DNA of 40,742 nt from Firmicutes bacterium CAG:124 (GTDB lineage Bacteria; Bacillota; Clostridia; Oscillospirales; Oscillospiraceae), in NCBI GenBank assembly GCA_000432135.1, contig HF990656.1, forward strand, positions 41,269 to 82,010, given 5' to 3'. Positions 7,495 through 15,386 of this stretch are shown in pieces; position 1 is the first letter of the stretch; each line of letters begins with the position of its first letter. The notes beneath the pieces were generated by a model that worked only from the letters and a program-made list of their open reading frames with translations, was not told where the DNA came from and did not search any database. The position numbers and the translations under genes are program-made.

Positions 7495-10020
7495 TTACCG
7501 CTGCTCCTGTACGTACAGGTTCACGCGGCTCTGGATCATGTTGGCGGTGGTCTGGACGTCCTTGTCGCCGGCGAAGTAGGCGGCGACCTCATCGGTGATG
7601 ATATCGAGGATCTCCTGATCGTAGTCATAGACGCTGCGCGTGCTGTTGATCACGCCCAGGATCTGGTCAATGTCCTCCTGCGTCAGCGCATAGACATCCT
7701 TATAGACCGTTTCGCCGTTTTCCATGGTTTCATAGCTGCCCCGGATGGCCTTGTCGGGCTCACCGTCGCCGTCCCAGTCGACCTGTTCGCCGTTTTCGTC
7801 CAGCTGGTACTGCTCGGTCATGATGTCGGTCATTTCTGCGTCAAACGCGGCCTGACTGATGGGGAAGCCGTAATAGTAATTGTTCTCGTCTATCGTGTTC
7901 ATCTTTTTGATGATCGAGCAGACGAAGTCCCACGCGGCGTCGGGGTATTTCGTGACGGAGGAAATGGCCATCGGCATCTGAAGCTCGAACGAGCTGCCGG
8001 AGCCGTCCTCGGTCGGATATCCGGTAAAGGTGATCTTGTCGCGGATCGCGTAGACGTTCCAGATATAGGAGTCAAAGCTGTACATCCCGATCGTCGACAT
8101 GAGCTGCTTGCCGTTCGTGATGCGGGTCGCGTCGGAGTCCCACATCGCGTCGTCAACGGCGATATCGGCGGAGGAGGCATAGGCAATCGCGCCGTCACCG
8201 TCACTGGTTTCTGCCGGGAAGGAATTGCAGAAGGCCAGCAGCTGCTGGAACGCCTCGGAGTCAAATTCGCACTTGCCCGTCGTCCAGTCGACGAAAGCAG
8301 ACAGGTTGCGGGACAGGCAGTTCGACAGAGCCGTGTTCTTCGTCCAGCCGTTGGAGAAGACCGTCGCGCCCTCCTGCAGCTGTGTCATGGCGTCCTGCAC
8401 GGCAGCGACGTTCCATGTGTCATACTGGCTCGCGATGGAAGACAGCGCGTAGGCCGTCTGCACGGAGAAGCTGGTGGGCAGCTCATAGAGCTTGCCGTCC
8501 TTTTCCAGCGCACTCATGACCTGCGGGACAAAATAGTCGCGGCTCAGGCCGTTTCCGCCGTCCATGAAGGTATTGAGGTCGGCGATGACGCCCTTGGCGG
8601 CATACTTATCAATCGGCAGGTTGCTGGTCAGGAAGATATCCGGCACGCTGCCGCTGATGATCTCGGTGGTGAGCTTGGTGACGCCGGCGTTGTAATCGTC
8701 GTCGGTCGCGTACTCGCTGTAGTCGACGACATTGATGCGGTACTCGTCGTTCGTCTTGTTGTATTCGACGATCATGCTGCGCAGGTTCCAGTCGAGATAC
8801 ATGCACGCGAGCGTCAGAACCTTCTTTTCCTTGATCTCAGACGCGTCCACGCGGTGCAGGACGATCAGCTGATAGGTCGTGGGGTCGGTGCTCCAGTCCT
8901 GCATGAGGGCGGCCACGCGGCTGTCGGAGAGCATGGCATAGCCCGACATATTGTTGGTGTCAACGTCGCAGGCCAGCCAGTCGACGAGCTTATCCTTCGT
9001 GTCCGTTTTGGCGGCATAGCCATAGATGTTATTATTGTAGGCGTAGTAGAAGTCATAGGCATCGTCGCCCGGGAAGATGCTCCACACGTTGGACGGCAGC
9101 TTGACCTTCTCGCCCCAGTCCTTCGTTTCCAGATCGATGGGGACGAAGTACTGGCCGTTTTCATCGGAGGCGTTCACGTCGTCCGTGTAATTGTACCACA
9201 TAACGCCAACCTGCTGTGCGTTCAGCCGGCACAGACTACCGTTATACTGGCTGCCGTCGAGCTTGAACTGCACGTTGCCCTCTGCATCGAGGACGTAAAT
9301 ATTATTATAGTCGCTGACATAGAGATTGCCGGCGGCGTCGACGGCGAAGGAGCTGAGGTTGTCGCTCATGCCGTCCTCGTTGTCCTCGTTGTTCGTGTCG
9401 GAAAGGTCGAGGCTGGCGATCGTGCTGCCGTCGGCAGCGATGTGCATCAGATACGAGCCGTTGATATCCGTGGAGGGGTAGTTCCACTTGCTGTCCGTGT
9501 TGGGGTCAAAATCGTCGGGCAGCTCATACTGCGTCGCATAGACGTTTACAAGCATCCAGAGCGTTCCGTCGTCCGAGCCGATCATGTTGTAGCAGTTGAC
9601 GCTGCCCTCCGCTCCCTCCGGAACCTCCGGCAGCTGCAGGTTGGAAAGCTCTGTGCATATGCCGGTATCCGGGTCAATGGTCAGAACGCCCAAGCGGGAG
9701 TCGTAATACGACCAGGTTTCGCCCGTGTCGGGGTCAGTGTTGGTGATTTCTTCCCCCTGCATGCTGGCCGTCAGATAGAGCGTGATGCCGGCGGCGCAGA
9801 TCTGGTTGACGTACTGCACGCCGTCCGGAACGGCAAGGTCGAAATAATCGGCCTTATAGGCGTATTTTGCCGTTGTCTGGGAGGGCTTGGTCTGGTCGAT
9901 CAGAGAGCCGCTGGAGTCGGTCTTGCCGGGGTCCTTCGTCCCGTCCTTCGAGCAGCCTGCGAACAGGCCCACGATCATCAGCGCCGCAAGCAGCAGCGCA
10001 AAAATCCGTTTTGTTTTCAT
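7495..10020 (-). CDS. Large solute-binding lipoprotein with N-terminal propeller-like region
   Basis: An 841-residue lipoprotein with signal peptide and lipobox ending in LFAGC (about residue 22). Residues about 55-390 consist of short repeating strands with DxxGNLYV-like and DAEGNV motifs, resembling NHL/WD-type beta-propellers. A typical extracellular solute-binding domain follows from about residue 400 (VLTLACMYLDWNLRSMIVEY, then GSVPDIFLTSNLPIDKYAAKG). A possible calcium-binding loop, DWDGDGEPD, lies near residue 750. Ordinary sugar-binding proteins are 400-550 residues, so the N-terminal half is an addition. A good RBS (AAAAGGAG) precedes the start. It should deliver substrate to the two permeases encoded downstream. 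The kinase/regulator pair just upstream probably controls it. Confidence 0.87.
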   Translation of the reverse strand: MKTKRIFALLLAALMIVGLFAGCSKDGTKDPGKTDSSGSLIDQTKPSQTTAKYAYKADYFDLAVPDGVQYVNQICAAGITLYLTASMQGEEITNTDPDTGETWSYYDSRLGVLTIDPDTGICTELSNLQLPEVPEGAEGSVNCYNMIGSDDGTLWMLVNVYATQYELPDDFDPNTDSKWNYPSTDINGSYLMHIAADGSTIASLDLSDTNNEDNEDGMSDNLSSFAVDAAGNLYVSDYNNIYVLDAEGNVQFKLDGSQYNGSLCRLNAQQVGVMWYNYTDDVNASDENGQYFVPIDLETKDWGEKVKLPSNVWSIFPGDDAYDFYYAYNNNIYGYAAKTDTKDKLVDWLACDVDTNNMSGYAMLSDSRVAALMQDWSTDPTTYQLIVLHRVDASEIKEKKVLTLACMYLDWNLRSMIVEYNKTNDEYRINVVDYSEYATDDDYNAGVTKLTTEIISGSVPDIFLTSNLPIDKYAAKGVIADLNTFMDGGNGLSRDYFVPQVMSALEKDGKLYELPTSFSVQTAYALSSIASQYDTWNVAAVQDAMTQLQEGATVFSNGWTKNTALSNCLSRNLSAFVDWTTGKCEFDSEAFQQLLAFCNSFPAETSDGDGAIAYASSADIAVDDAMWDSDATRITNGKQLMSTIGMYSFDSYIWNVYAIRDKITFTGYPTEDGSGSSFELQMPMAISSVTKYPDAAWDFVCSIIKKMNTIDENNYYYGFPISQAAFDAEMTDIMTEQYQLDENGEQVDWDGDGEPDKAIRGSYETMENGETVYKDVYALTQEDIDQILGVINSTRSVYDYDQEILDIITDEVAAYFAGDKDVQTTANMIQSRVNLYVQEQR

Positions 10021-10082
10021 GTAATACTCCTTTTCATTTCATGCCCAATGTCCATAATCTATATCTTGTGCTGACGCACAGT

Positions 10083-10113
10083 ACAGGCGGCCTATCTTGC
10101 CGTCTGTATCATA
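10083..10113 (-). promoter_or_regulatory. Promoter and inverted repeat upstream of the binding-protein gene
   Basis: On the - strand a -10 TATGAT occupies 10113-10108. Directly downstream is a 9-bp inverted repeat with a 7-nt spacer (10083-10091 and 10099-10107, one mismatch), where a repressor would block transcription. The -35 is poor, which would suit activator dependence. The site lies in the 143-bp gap after the kinase gene, so the transporter block can be transcribed separately from the two-component genes. Confidence 0.45.
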
Positions 10114-10163
10114 CCAAAACAAAGACGCAAAAGAAAGCCCGGCGTTGCATTTTTCATATTTTT

Positions 10164-11498
10164 TTAAGAACTGACCTCGGCTGCCCGGATGGGCAGGATG
10201 ACCTCGGCGGTAAATTTCCCGTTTTCCGTGTAGCGCTTGAAGCCGCCGGCCATCCGGGCCATGATCTTTGCACAGGTGCGCAGGCCGATCTTATTGGACT
10301 CGATGCGGCCGGAGGCGGGGTTCACGCTGTTGGACAGGCAGATGTGCAGCGCGCCGTCTTCGATCAGGGCGGCGATGGCGACAGACTGGGCGGGGTCGGC
10401 ATATTTGCGGATGTTGTCAAAGAGATTGTCGAGCACCCGCTTCAGATACATCACGTCGGCCTCGATCTGCACCTCCTGCTGCGGCAGCAGCAGCTGCACC
10501 ATAAAGCCCTGCTGCTGCAGCTGGACACGGCTCTCGCCCAGCAGCTGCTCCAGAAGCAGCCGCGCGTCATAGATTTCCATCTGCATGGGCAGCTCCTTGC
10601 ATCCAAACAGCAGCGAATACCGGAACAGCTCATCCGTCAGCGTCTTGAGCTGCTCGGCCTTGCCGTAGGCGGCGTCCAAATAGCTTTGCAGCTCGTCTTC
10701 CGAGCGGTACTGCCCGTTTTTCGCAAGATCGAGATAGCCGAGCAGCGCGGTAAGCGGGTTGCGGATGTCGTGCGACATGGCGGTGATGAGGTCGCTGTTC
10801 TGCTGCAGGGCGCGCTGCTCCTCGCTGGTCTTGCGCAGGAGCGACAGGCGCATCTGCTCGACGCTGGCTGTCAGCTGTGAGATCTCGTCGCAGCCCTTCG
10901 GCTCGAGCTGCAAATAGAGATTGCCCGCGCCGATGGACTGCACCTCCTGCGAGACGGCGACGACTCTGCGCGCGACGCGGCGGTTATACGCCAGCAGCGT
11001 CAGCGCCAGAACCGCGCAGCCCAGCAGCAGCGAAACGATCCACAACAGATCGTAGAGCCCGGAATCGGAATTATCATAGATCACGGCGTAAAACGTGCCG
11101 TCGCGAAACACGATGGGATAGACGACGCTGGCCATCTGCTCCTTGAGCGAATACGCGTCGACCGCCGCGCTGTCCGCGCCCCACCAGCCGATCTCGAGGA
11201 TCTGCCGCTGGTCGTGGTAGAGCATGATATAATAGTTTTTTCTCGACTCGCCCCAGCGGGCCAGCATATCCGTGTCGCGCGTGGAGATGCTGTTCTGCCG
11301 CACAAAGGACTGGAACTCCTGTGCAGCCCTGTTCGTGCGCTTCAAAACAGCCTTGTCGCTCATATAGCTGCGTTCGATGATCTGCTCGCCGGTGAAGTTC
11401 GCCAGCAGGCAGACGCACACACCCAGTACCAGCCCCAGCAGCAGCACAAACAGCGGCTTGACGCTCAGCGAAACAAAATGCTTCTTCTTTTCAGTCAA
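10164..11498 (-). CDS. Sensor histidine kinase with divergent ATP-binding boxes
   Basis: A 444-residue kinase starting at a TTG codon (11498-11496) preceded by AAAGGG within the regulator gene, which it overlaps by 8 bp. Membrane segments lie at about residues 13-34 and 150-171 and flank an extracytoplasmic sensor of about 115 residues. A HAMP region follows, then the H box (MSHDIRNPLT, His243) and an N box (LDNLFDNIRKYAD, about 356-368). The usual DxGxG G1 motif is replaced by LSNSVNPA and the G2 box reads NKIGLRTC. I believe this is a recurring variant in Clostridia kinases rather than a defect, but I could not verify it. It probably senses substrate or envelope state for the adjacent transporter block. 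Confidence 0.88.
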   Translation of the reverse strand: MTEKKKHFVSLSVKPLFVLLLGLVLGVCVCLLANFTGEQIIERSYMSDKAVLKRTNRAAQEFQSFVRQNSISTRDTDMLARWGESRKNYYIMLYHDQRQILEIGWWGADSAAVDAYSLKEQMASVVYPIVFRDGTFYAVIYDNSDSGLYDLLWIVSLLLGCAVLALTLLAYNRRVARRVVAVSQEVQSIGAGNLYLQLEPKGCDEISQLTASVEQMRLSLLRKTSEEQRALQQNSDLITAMSHDIRNPLTALLGYLDLAKNGQYRSEDELQSYLDAAYGKAEQLKTLTDELFRYSLLFGCKELPMQMEIYDARLLLEQLLGESRVQLQQQGFMVQLLLPQQEVQIEADVMYLKRVLDNLFDNIRKYADPAQSVAIAALIEDGALHICLSNSVNPASGRIESNKIGLRTCAKIMARMAGGFKRYTENGKFTAEVILPIRAAEVSS

Positions 11499-12183
11499 TC
11501 TGATAGCCCTTTCCCCAGACGGTGCGGATCAGGCGCGGGTTGGCCGGATCCTCCTCCAGCTTCTTGCGCAGGTTCACAATATGCACCATCACGGTATTGT
11601 TTGACGCCGGCATATATGTCTCATGCCAGACCGTCTCATAGATCGTGCGCACCGGCACGACGCGGCCCCGGTTCTCCGCCAGGCAGTGGAGAATGGAAAA
11701 CTCCGTCTCCGTCAGCTCCAGCGGCTGGCCGTTTACCAGCACGCGCCGGTTTTCCTCGTCGAGCACGATGCCGGGCCGGAGCGTCCGCCCGCTCGATTTG
11801 CTCTTATACACCCGGTAGCGCCGCAGCAGCGACTCGACCTTCATCATCAGCTCCGCGTGGGAAAACGGCTTGGCGAGAAAATCGTCGCCGCCGGAATCAT
11901 ATGCGCGGCGCTTGTCGCCCTCCTGCGTCTTGGCGGTCAGAAACAGGACCGGGGCTGTGGAATACGACCGGATGCGGCTGCACGCGTCATAGCCGCCCAG
12001 CTCCGGCATCATGATATCCATTAAAATAAGATCAAGCTCCGGGTGCTGCCGGACCTGCTCGACCGCCTCCGCGCCCGTCGCGGCCTCCAACACGGTATAA
12101 CCGCCCGTCTCCAACAAGATCCGGCAGATACGCCGGATATCCGGCTCGTCGTCTACCACCAGAATGCGGATCGCCTCTTCCAT
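11491..12183 (-). CDS. OmpR-family response regulator
   Basis: A 230-residue DNA-binding regulator. The receiver domain (residues 1-118) has the acidic pocket (VVDDEPD), phosphoacceptor Asp56 in LILMDIMMP, and the conserved Thr and Lys (FLTAKT, FLAKPF). The winged-helix domain (about 130-229) has the typical LTETEFSILHCLAENRGRVV and TVWGKGYQ motifs. The start at 12183 is preceded by AAAGGAGGGAG. It is co-transcribed with the kinase that overlaps it. Tandem TTAAGA half-sites lie upstream of its promoter, consistent with autoregulation. Its C-terminus is clearly homologous to the fossil at 2128-2199, though not identical, so the fossil is not a recent copy of this gene. Confidence 0.95.
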   Translation of the reverse strand: MEEAIRILVVDDEPDIRRICRILLETGGYTVLEAATGAEAVEQVRQHPELDLILMDIMMPELGGYDACSRIRSYSTAPVLFLTAKTQEGDKRRAYDSGGDDFLAKPFSHAELMMKVESLLRRYRVYKSKSSGRTLRPGIVLDEENRRVLVNGQPLELTETEFSILHCLAENRGRVVPVRTIYETVWHETYMPASNNTVMVHIVNLRKKLEEDPANPRLIRTVWGKGYQID

Positions 12184-12209
12184 GGCTGCTCCCTCCTTTT
12201 TGTGGCGCT

Positions 12210-12259
12210 ATTATATCACACTTCCGCAAGCTTCCGGGCAGAATTAAGAATTTTTAAGA
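12210..12259 (-). promoter_or_regulatory. Response-regulator promoter with tandem half-sites
   Basis: On the - strand an extended -10 (TGATATAAT) occupies 12218-12210, about 27 bp before the start codon. Upstream, TTAAGA (+ strand) occurs at 12244-12249 and 12254-12259 with 10-bp spacing. Such direct repeats are the usual binding pattern of OmpR-type regulators. The -35 region is weak. Confidence 0.55.
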
Positions 12260-12306
12260 CATTTTTTATCCCGTGCGCAAAACTGCGTGACGAAACGGGG
12301 AAAGCG

Positions 12307-12352
12307 TGCTATACTATAATAACTTGAGCATAGATGCACGCGCCCGTGCATC
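12307..12352 (+). promoter_or_regulatory. Extended -10 promoter and leader hairpin for the rluA-like operon
   Basis: TGCTATACT at 12307-12315 is an extended -10 element. A second TATAAT overlaps at 12315-12320. A perfect 8-bp hairpin (12333-12340 with 12345-12352, loop CGCC) lies at the very start of the expected transcript, about 30 nt before the start codon. Confidence 0.5.
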
Positions 12353-12384
12353 ACCTCACAAATCACCCACCATAGGAACCGCAA

Positions 12385-13038
12385 ATGGAGCTTTTATACA
12401 CCGACAATCGAATCGTTGTCTGTCTCAAGCCTGCGGGCGTTTTGTCCACTGACGAGCCGGGCGGTATGCCGGAGCTGCTGCGCCGGGCGCTGGGAGAGGA
12501 CGAAACCGGCTGCGTGCGCGTCGTGCACCGGCTCGACCGGCCCGTGGGCGGCGTGATGGTCTACGCGCGGTCGCGCATGGCTGACAGCATCCTGTCCCGG
12601 CAGGTGCAGGCGCATACATTTGAAAAGGACTATCTCGCCGTATTGGAGGGGATCCCGGACGCGCCGGAGGGCGTTCTGGCCGATCTTCTCACGCGCGACG
12701 CAGCGAAAAAGCAAACCTTCGTCACGCACACCCCCGGCCCGGACGCACGGCCTGCCCGGCTTTCGTACCGGGTGCTTGGCGTGAAGGACGGGCGCGCGCT
12801 TGTGCGTATCCGGCTGGAAACCGGCAGGACGCATCAGATCCGCGCGCAGTTTTCCTCCCGCGGCCTGCCGCTCTGCGGCGACCGGAAATACGGCGCACAG
12901 TCAGACGGCCCGCTCGGCCTCTGGTCGTATCAAATCGCGTTTTTCCACCCGCAGACGAATGAACGCCTCGTCTTCGCGCATGACCCGCCGCAGGCTGAAC
13001 CGTGGCTTGCGTTTTTCGACACCCTGAAAGAAAAATAG
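12385..13038 (+). CDS. RluA-family pseudouridine synthase
   Basis: A 217-residue RNA-modifying enzyme that isomerises uridine to pseudouridine. The catalytic motif VVHRLDRPVGG places the nucleophile at Asp51. The second family motif, LETGRTHQIRAQ, and the closing KYG element (GDRKYGA) are present. It lacks an S4 domain and is compact, like RluA/TruC-type stand-alone enzymes. The RNA target cannot be assigned. The ribosome site is weak (TAGGAACC). It heads a run of four rightward genes: the MATE gene starts 15 bp after its stop, then the kinase and pepT follow closely. Confidence 0.93.
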   Translation: MELLYTDNRIVVCLKPAGVLSTDEPGGMPELLRRALGEDETGCVRVVHRLDRPVGGVMVYARSRMADSILSRQVQAHTFEKDYLAVLEGIPDAPEGVLADLLTRDAAKKQTFVTHTPGPDARPARLSYRVLGVKDGRALVRIRLETGRTHQIRAQFSSRGLPLCGDRKYGAQSDGPLGLWSYQIAFFHPQTNERLVFAHDPPQAEPWLAFFDTLKEK

Positions 13039-13053
13039 GAGGGCACCATCCCC

Positions 13054-14454
13054 ATGGCAGCAACAAAAGCAAATTCGATCGTGATGACCGAGGGCAGACC
13101 CCTGCCGCAGATCATCCGCTTTTCCGTCCCGCTGGCGCTGACCGGCATTTTACAGCTGCTGTTCAACGCCGCCGACGTCATTGTCGTCGGCAAATTTGAC
13201 AGCAGCACGGCCCTTGCCGCCGTCGGCGCGACAACGTCGCTTATCAACCTGCTCATCGGCGCGTTCATCGGCATTTCCGTCGGCGTCAACATCCTCGTTG
13301 CCCGTTATCTCGGCTGCCGGGATGACGAGCGCGTCTCCCGCTCCGTGCACACCTCGGTCGTGCTGGGGCTTGGGCTTGGCGTCGTGGTCTTCCTGCTGGG
13401 CTTTTTCCTGGCCAGTCCCCTGCTCCTCCTGATGGATACGCCGGAGGACGTTCTGCCCCTGTCCGACCGGTATTTGCAAATTTACTTCATCGGCGTGCCC
13501 GCCTCGCTTCTGTATAACTTCTGCGCGGCGGTGCTGCGGGCCTTCGGCGACACGAAAAAGCCGTTTTTCTTTCTGTCCATCTCCGGCACAGTCAATGTGC
13601 TGCTGAATCTGTTCTTCGTGATCGTCTGCCGTCTCGGCGTGGCGGGCGTCGCGATCGCAACCGTCGTCTCGCAGTATCTCGCGCTGGCGCTCGTGCTCAT
13701 CTGCCTGATGCGGCTGGAGGGCTGCGCGCGGCTGGAGCTCAAAAAGCTCCGCTTTTACCCGGACGAGGCCCTGCGCATGATCCAGATCGGCCTGCCTGCG
13801 GGTCTTCAGTCCGTGATCTTCAATATTTCCAATGTCATGATCCAGTCCTCGATCAACTCCTTCGGCGCGGACGTGGTCGCGGCGAACACGGCGGCAGGCA
13901 ATCTCGACTCGTTCATTTATACGGCCTGCAACTCCGTTTATCACGCCTCCATGACCTTTACCAGCCAGAATCTCGGCGCGGGCAAGCCGGAGCGCATCAA
14001 GCCCGTCTACCGCGACTGCATCCTGACAGTCCTGCTCATCGGCGTGCCGATGTGCGCGCTGCTGTACTTCTTCGGCCAGCCGCTGCTCGGCATTTACATT
14101 GCAAAGGACGACCCGGCCTATGCCTCCGTCATTGCCAGCGGCATGGTGCGCGTGACGTATATGGGCATGACCTATTTCGTCTGCGGCATCATGGAGACGT
14201 GCTGCGGCATGGTGCGCGGACTTGGCCGGAGCTGGATGCCGATGGTCGTGACGATCTTCGGTGCGTGCGTGCTGCGCATCATCTGGATCTACACGATCTT
14301 CCAGACGCACCACACGCTTGACGTTTTGTATCTGTCCTACCCTGTCAGCTGGGTCGTGACGAGCGCGGTGCACGTGCTCTGCTTTGTTCTGATCTACCGC
14401 CGCATGATGGCGCGGTGGAACGCGCATAAGGAGGAAGAAAATGCGAGTTATTGA
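13054..14454 (+). CDS. MATE-family efflux transporter
   Basis: A 466-residue inner-membrane protein with about 12 hydrophobic segments in two homologous halves. Features typical of the MatE family are the N-terminal GRPLPQIIRFSVPLALTGIL, the NAADVIVVGKF segment of the first helix pair, and the corresponding second-half start (GLPAGLQSVIFNISNVMIQS). These transporters expel cationic drugs or metabolites in exchange for Na+ or H+. AGGAGG precedes the start by about 11 bp. Its end overlaps the kinase gene by 14 bp, so the two are translationally linked. The substrate is unknown. Confidence 0.95.
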   Translation: MAATKANSIVMTEGRPLPQIIRFSVPLALTGILQLLFNAADVIVVGKFDSSTALAAVGATTSLINLLIGAFIGISVGVNILVARYLGCRDDERVSRSVHTSVVLGLGLGVVVFLLGFFLASPLLLLMDTPEDVLPLSDRYLQIYFIGVPASLLYNFCAAVLRAFGDTKKPFFFLSISGTVNVLLNLFFVIVCRLGVAGVAIATVVSQYLALALVLICLMRLEGCARLELKKLRFYPDEALRMIQIGLPAGLQSVIFNISNVMIQSSINSFGADVVAANTAAGNLDSFIYTACNSVYHASMTFTSQNLGAGKPERIKPVYRDCILTVLLIGVPMCALLYFFGQPLLGIYIAKDDPAYASVIASGMVRVTYMGMTYFVCGIMETCCGMVRGLGRSWMPMVVTIFGACVLRIIWIYTIFQTHHTLDVLYLSYPVSWVVTSAVHVLCFVLIYRRMMARWNAHKEEENASY

Positions 14455-15367
14455 CATTGAAGACGTTGTCTATGCCATGCGGAACCAGACGCAGTTCGTT
14501 CTGCGCTGTGAGGAGGTCTTTCACGACAAGATCAGCTCCGCTGCCGCCGCGATCCTGAGCGCACAGCCGCGCAAGCCCTTCGTCTGCCTGACCGGCCCCT
14601 CCGGCTCCGGCAAGACGACGACGGCGATGCGCCTGCAGACGTATCTCGAAAATCTGGGCGTCAAGGTCTGCCTGCTGAGCATGGACAATTTCTTTCTGCC
14701 GCTCTCCGAGCGGCCAAAGGACTTAACGGACTGGGAGTCGCCCCTGTGCGTCAACCGGGAGCTGCTGCTTGACACCATCGACCGGCTGTCGAACGGCGAG
14801 ACGGTGCAGGTGCCGTGGTACGACTTTCCCAACAACCGCACCGGCGGCTACACCCCCATGCAGGGCAGCCGCGAGGCTGTGATCATCGCCGAGGGCATCC
14901 ATATGCTCAATCCCCTGCTCTTCGATCCCATCCGCGACCGCGCCACCGGCATTTACGTTGCGCCCAGAACGCGTATCATCACGTCCGGCGACCGCATCAT
15001 CCACCCCGAACAGGTGCGCGTGGCGCGCCGCATGATCCGCAATTATCAGGGCCGCGGCAATTCCCTGCGCGACACGATCCTCCGCGCCGAATCCGTCAAC
15101 GCGGGCGAACAGAAGTATATCGCGCCCAACAAACCCAACGCCTCCATCCACATCGACTCGTTCCACGATTACGAGCTGTGCATTCTGGCAAAATACCTGC
15201 GCCAGATCCCACAGTTCGCGTCCGATCTGGACGACGCGTTTATTGCGGAGCACGGCCTGACCGTCCTGATGGACGTGGTACGGAGCCTGCCGCCGCTCGA
15301 TACGCCGTATGTCCCGCGCGACTCCATCGTGCGCGAGTTTGTCGGCGGAAGCATTTTCCAATACTGA
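14441..15367 (+). CDS. Uridine-kinase/phosphoribulokinase-like nucleoside kinase
   Basis: A 308-residue P-loop kinase. The Walker A motif, TGPSGSGKTTTA, sits at about residues 50-61. A SMDNFF motif typical of the uridine kinase/PRK group follows at about 80, then VPWYDF and VIIAEGIHML (Walker-B region). An N-terminal extension of about 45 residues precedes the kinase domain. The family phosphorylates nucleosides or sugars using ATP. The likely substrate is a pyrimidine nucleoside, but this is inference. It starts inside the MATE gene after AAGGAGG and is followed by pepT 19 bp downstream. Confidence 0.88.
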   Translation: MRVIDIEDVVYAMRNQTQFVLRCEEVFHDKISSAAAAILSAQPRKPFVCLTGPSGSGKTTTAMRLQTYLENLGVKVCLLSMDNFFLPLSERPKDLTDWESPLCVNRELLLDTIDRLSNGETVQVPWYDFPNNRTGGYTPMQGSREAVIIAEGIHMLNPLLFDPIRDRATGIYVAPRTRIITSGDRIIHPEQVRVARRMIRNYQGRGNSLRDTILRAESVNAGEQKYIAPNKPNASIHIDSFHDYELCILAKYLRQIPQFASDLDDAFIAEHGLTVLMDVVRSLPPLDTPYVPRDSIVREFVGGSIFQY

Positions 15368-15386
15368 CACAAAGGAGAACACACAC

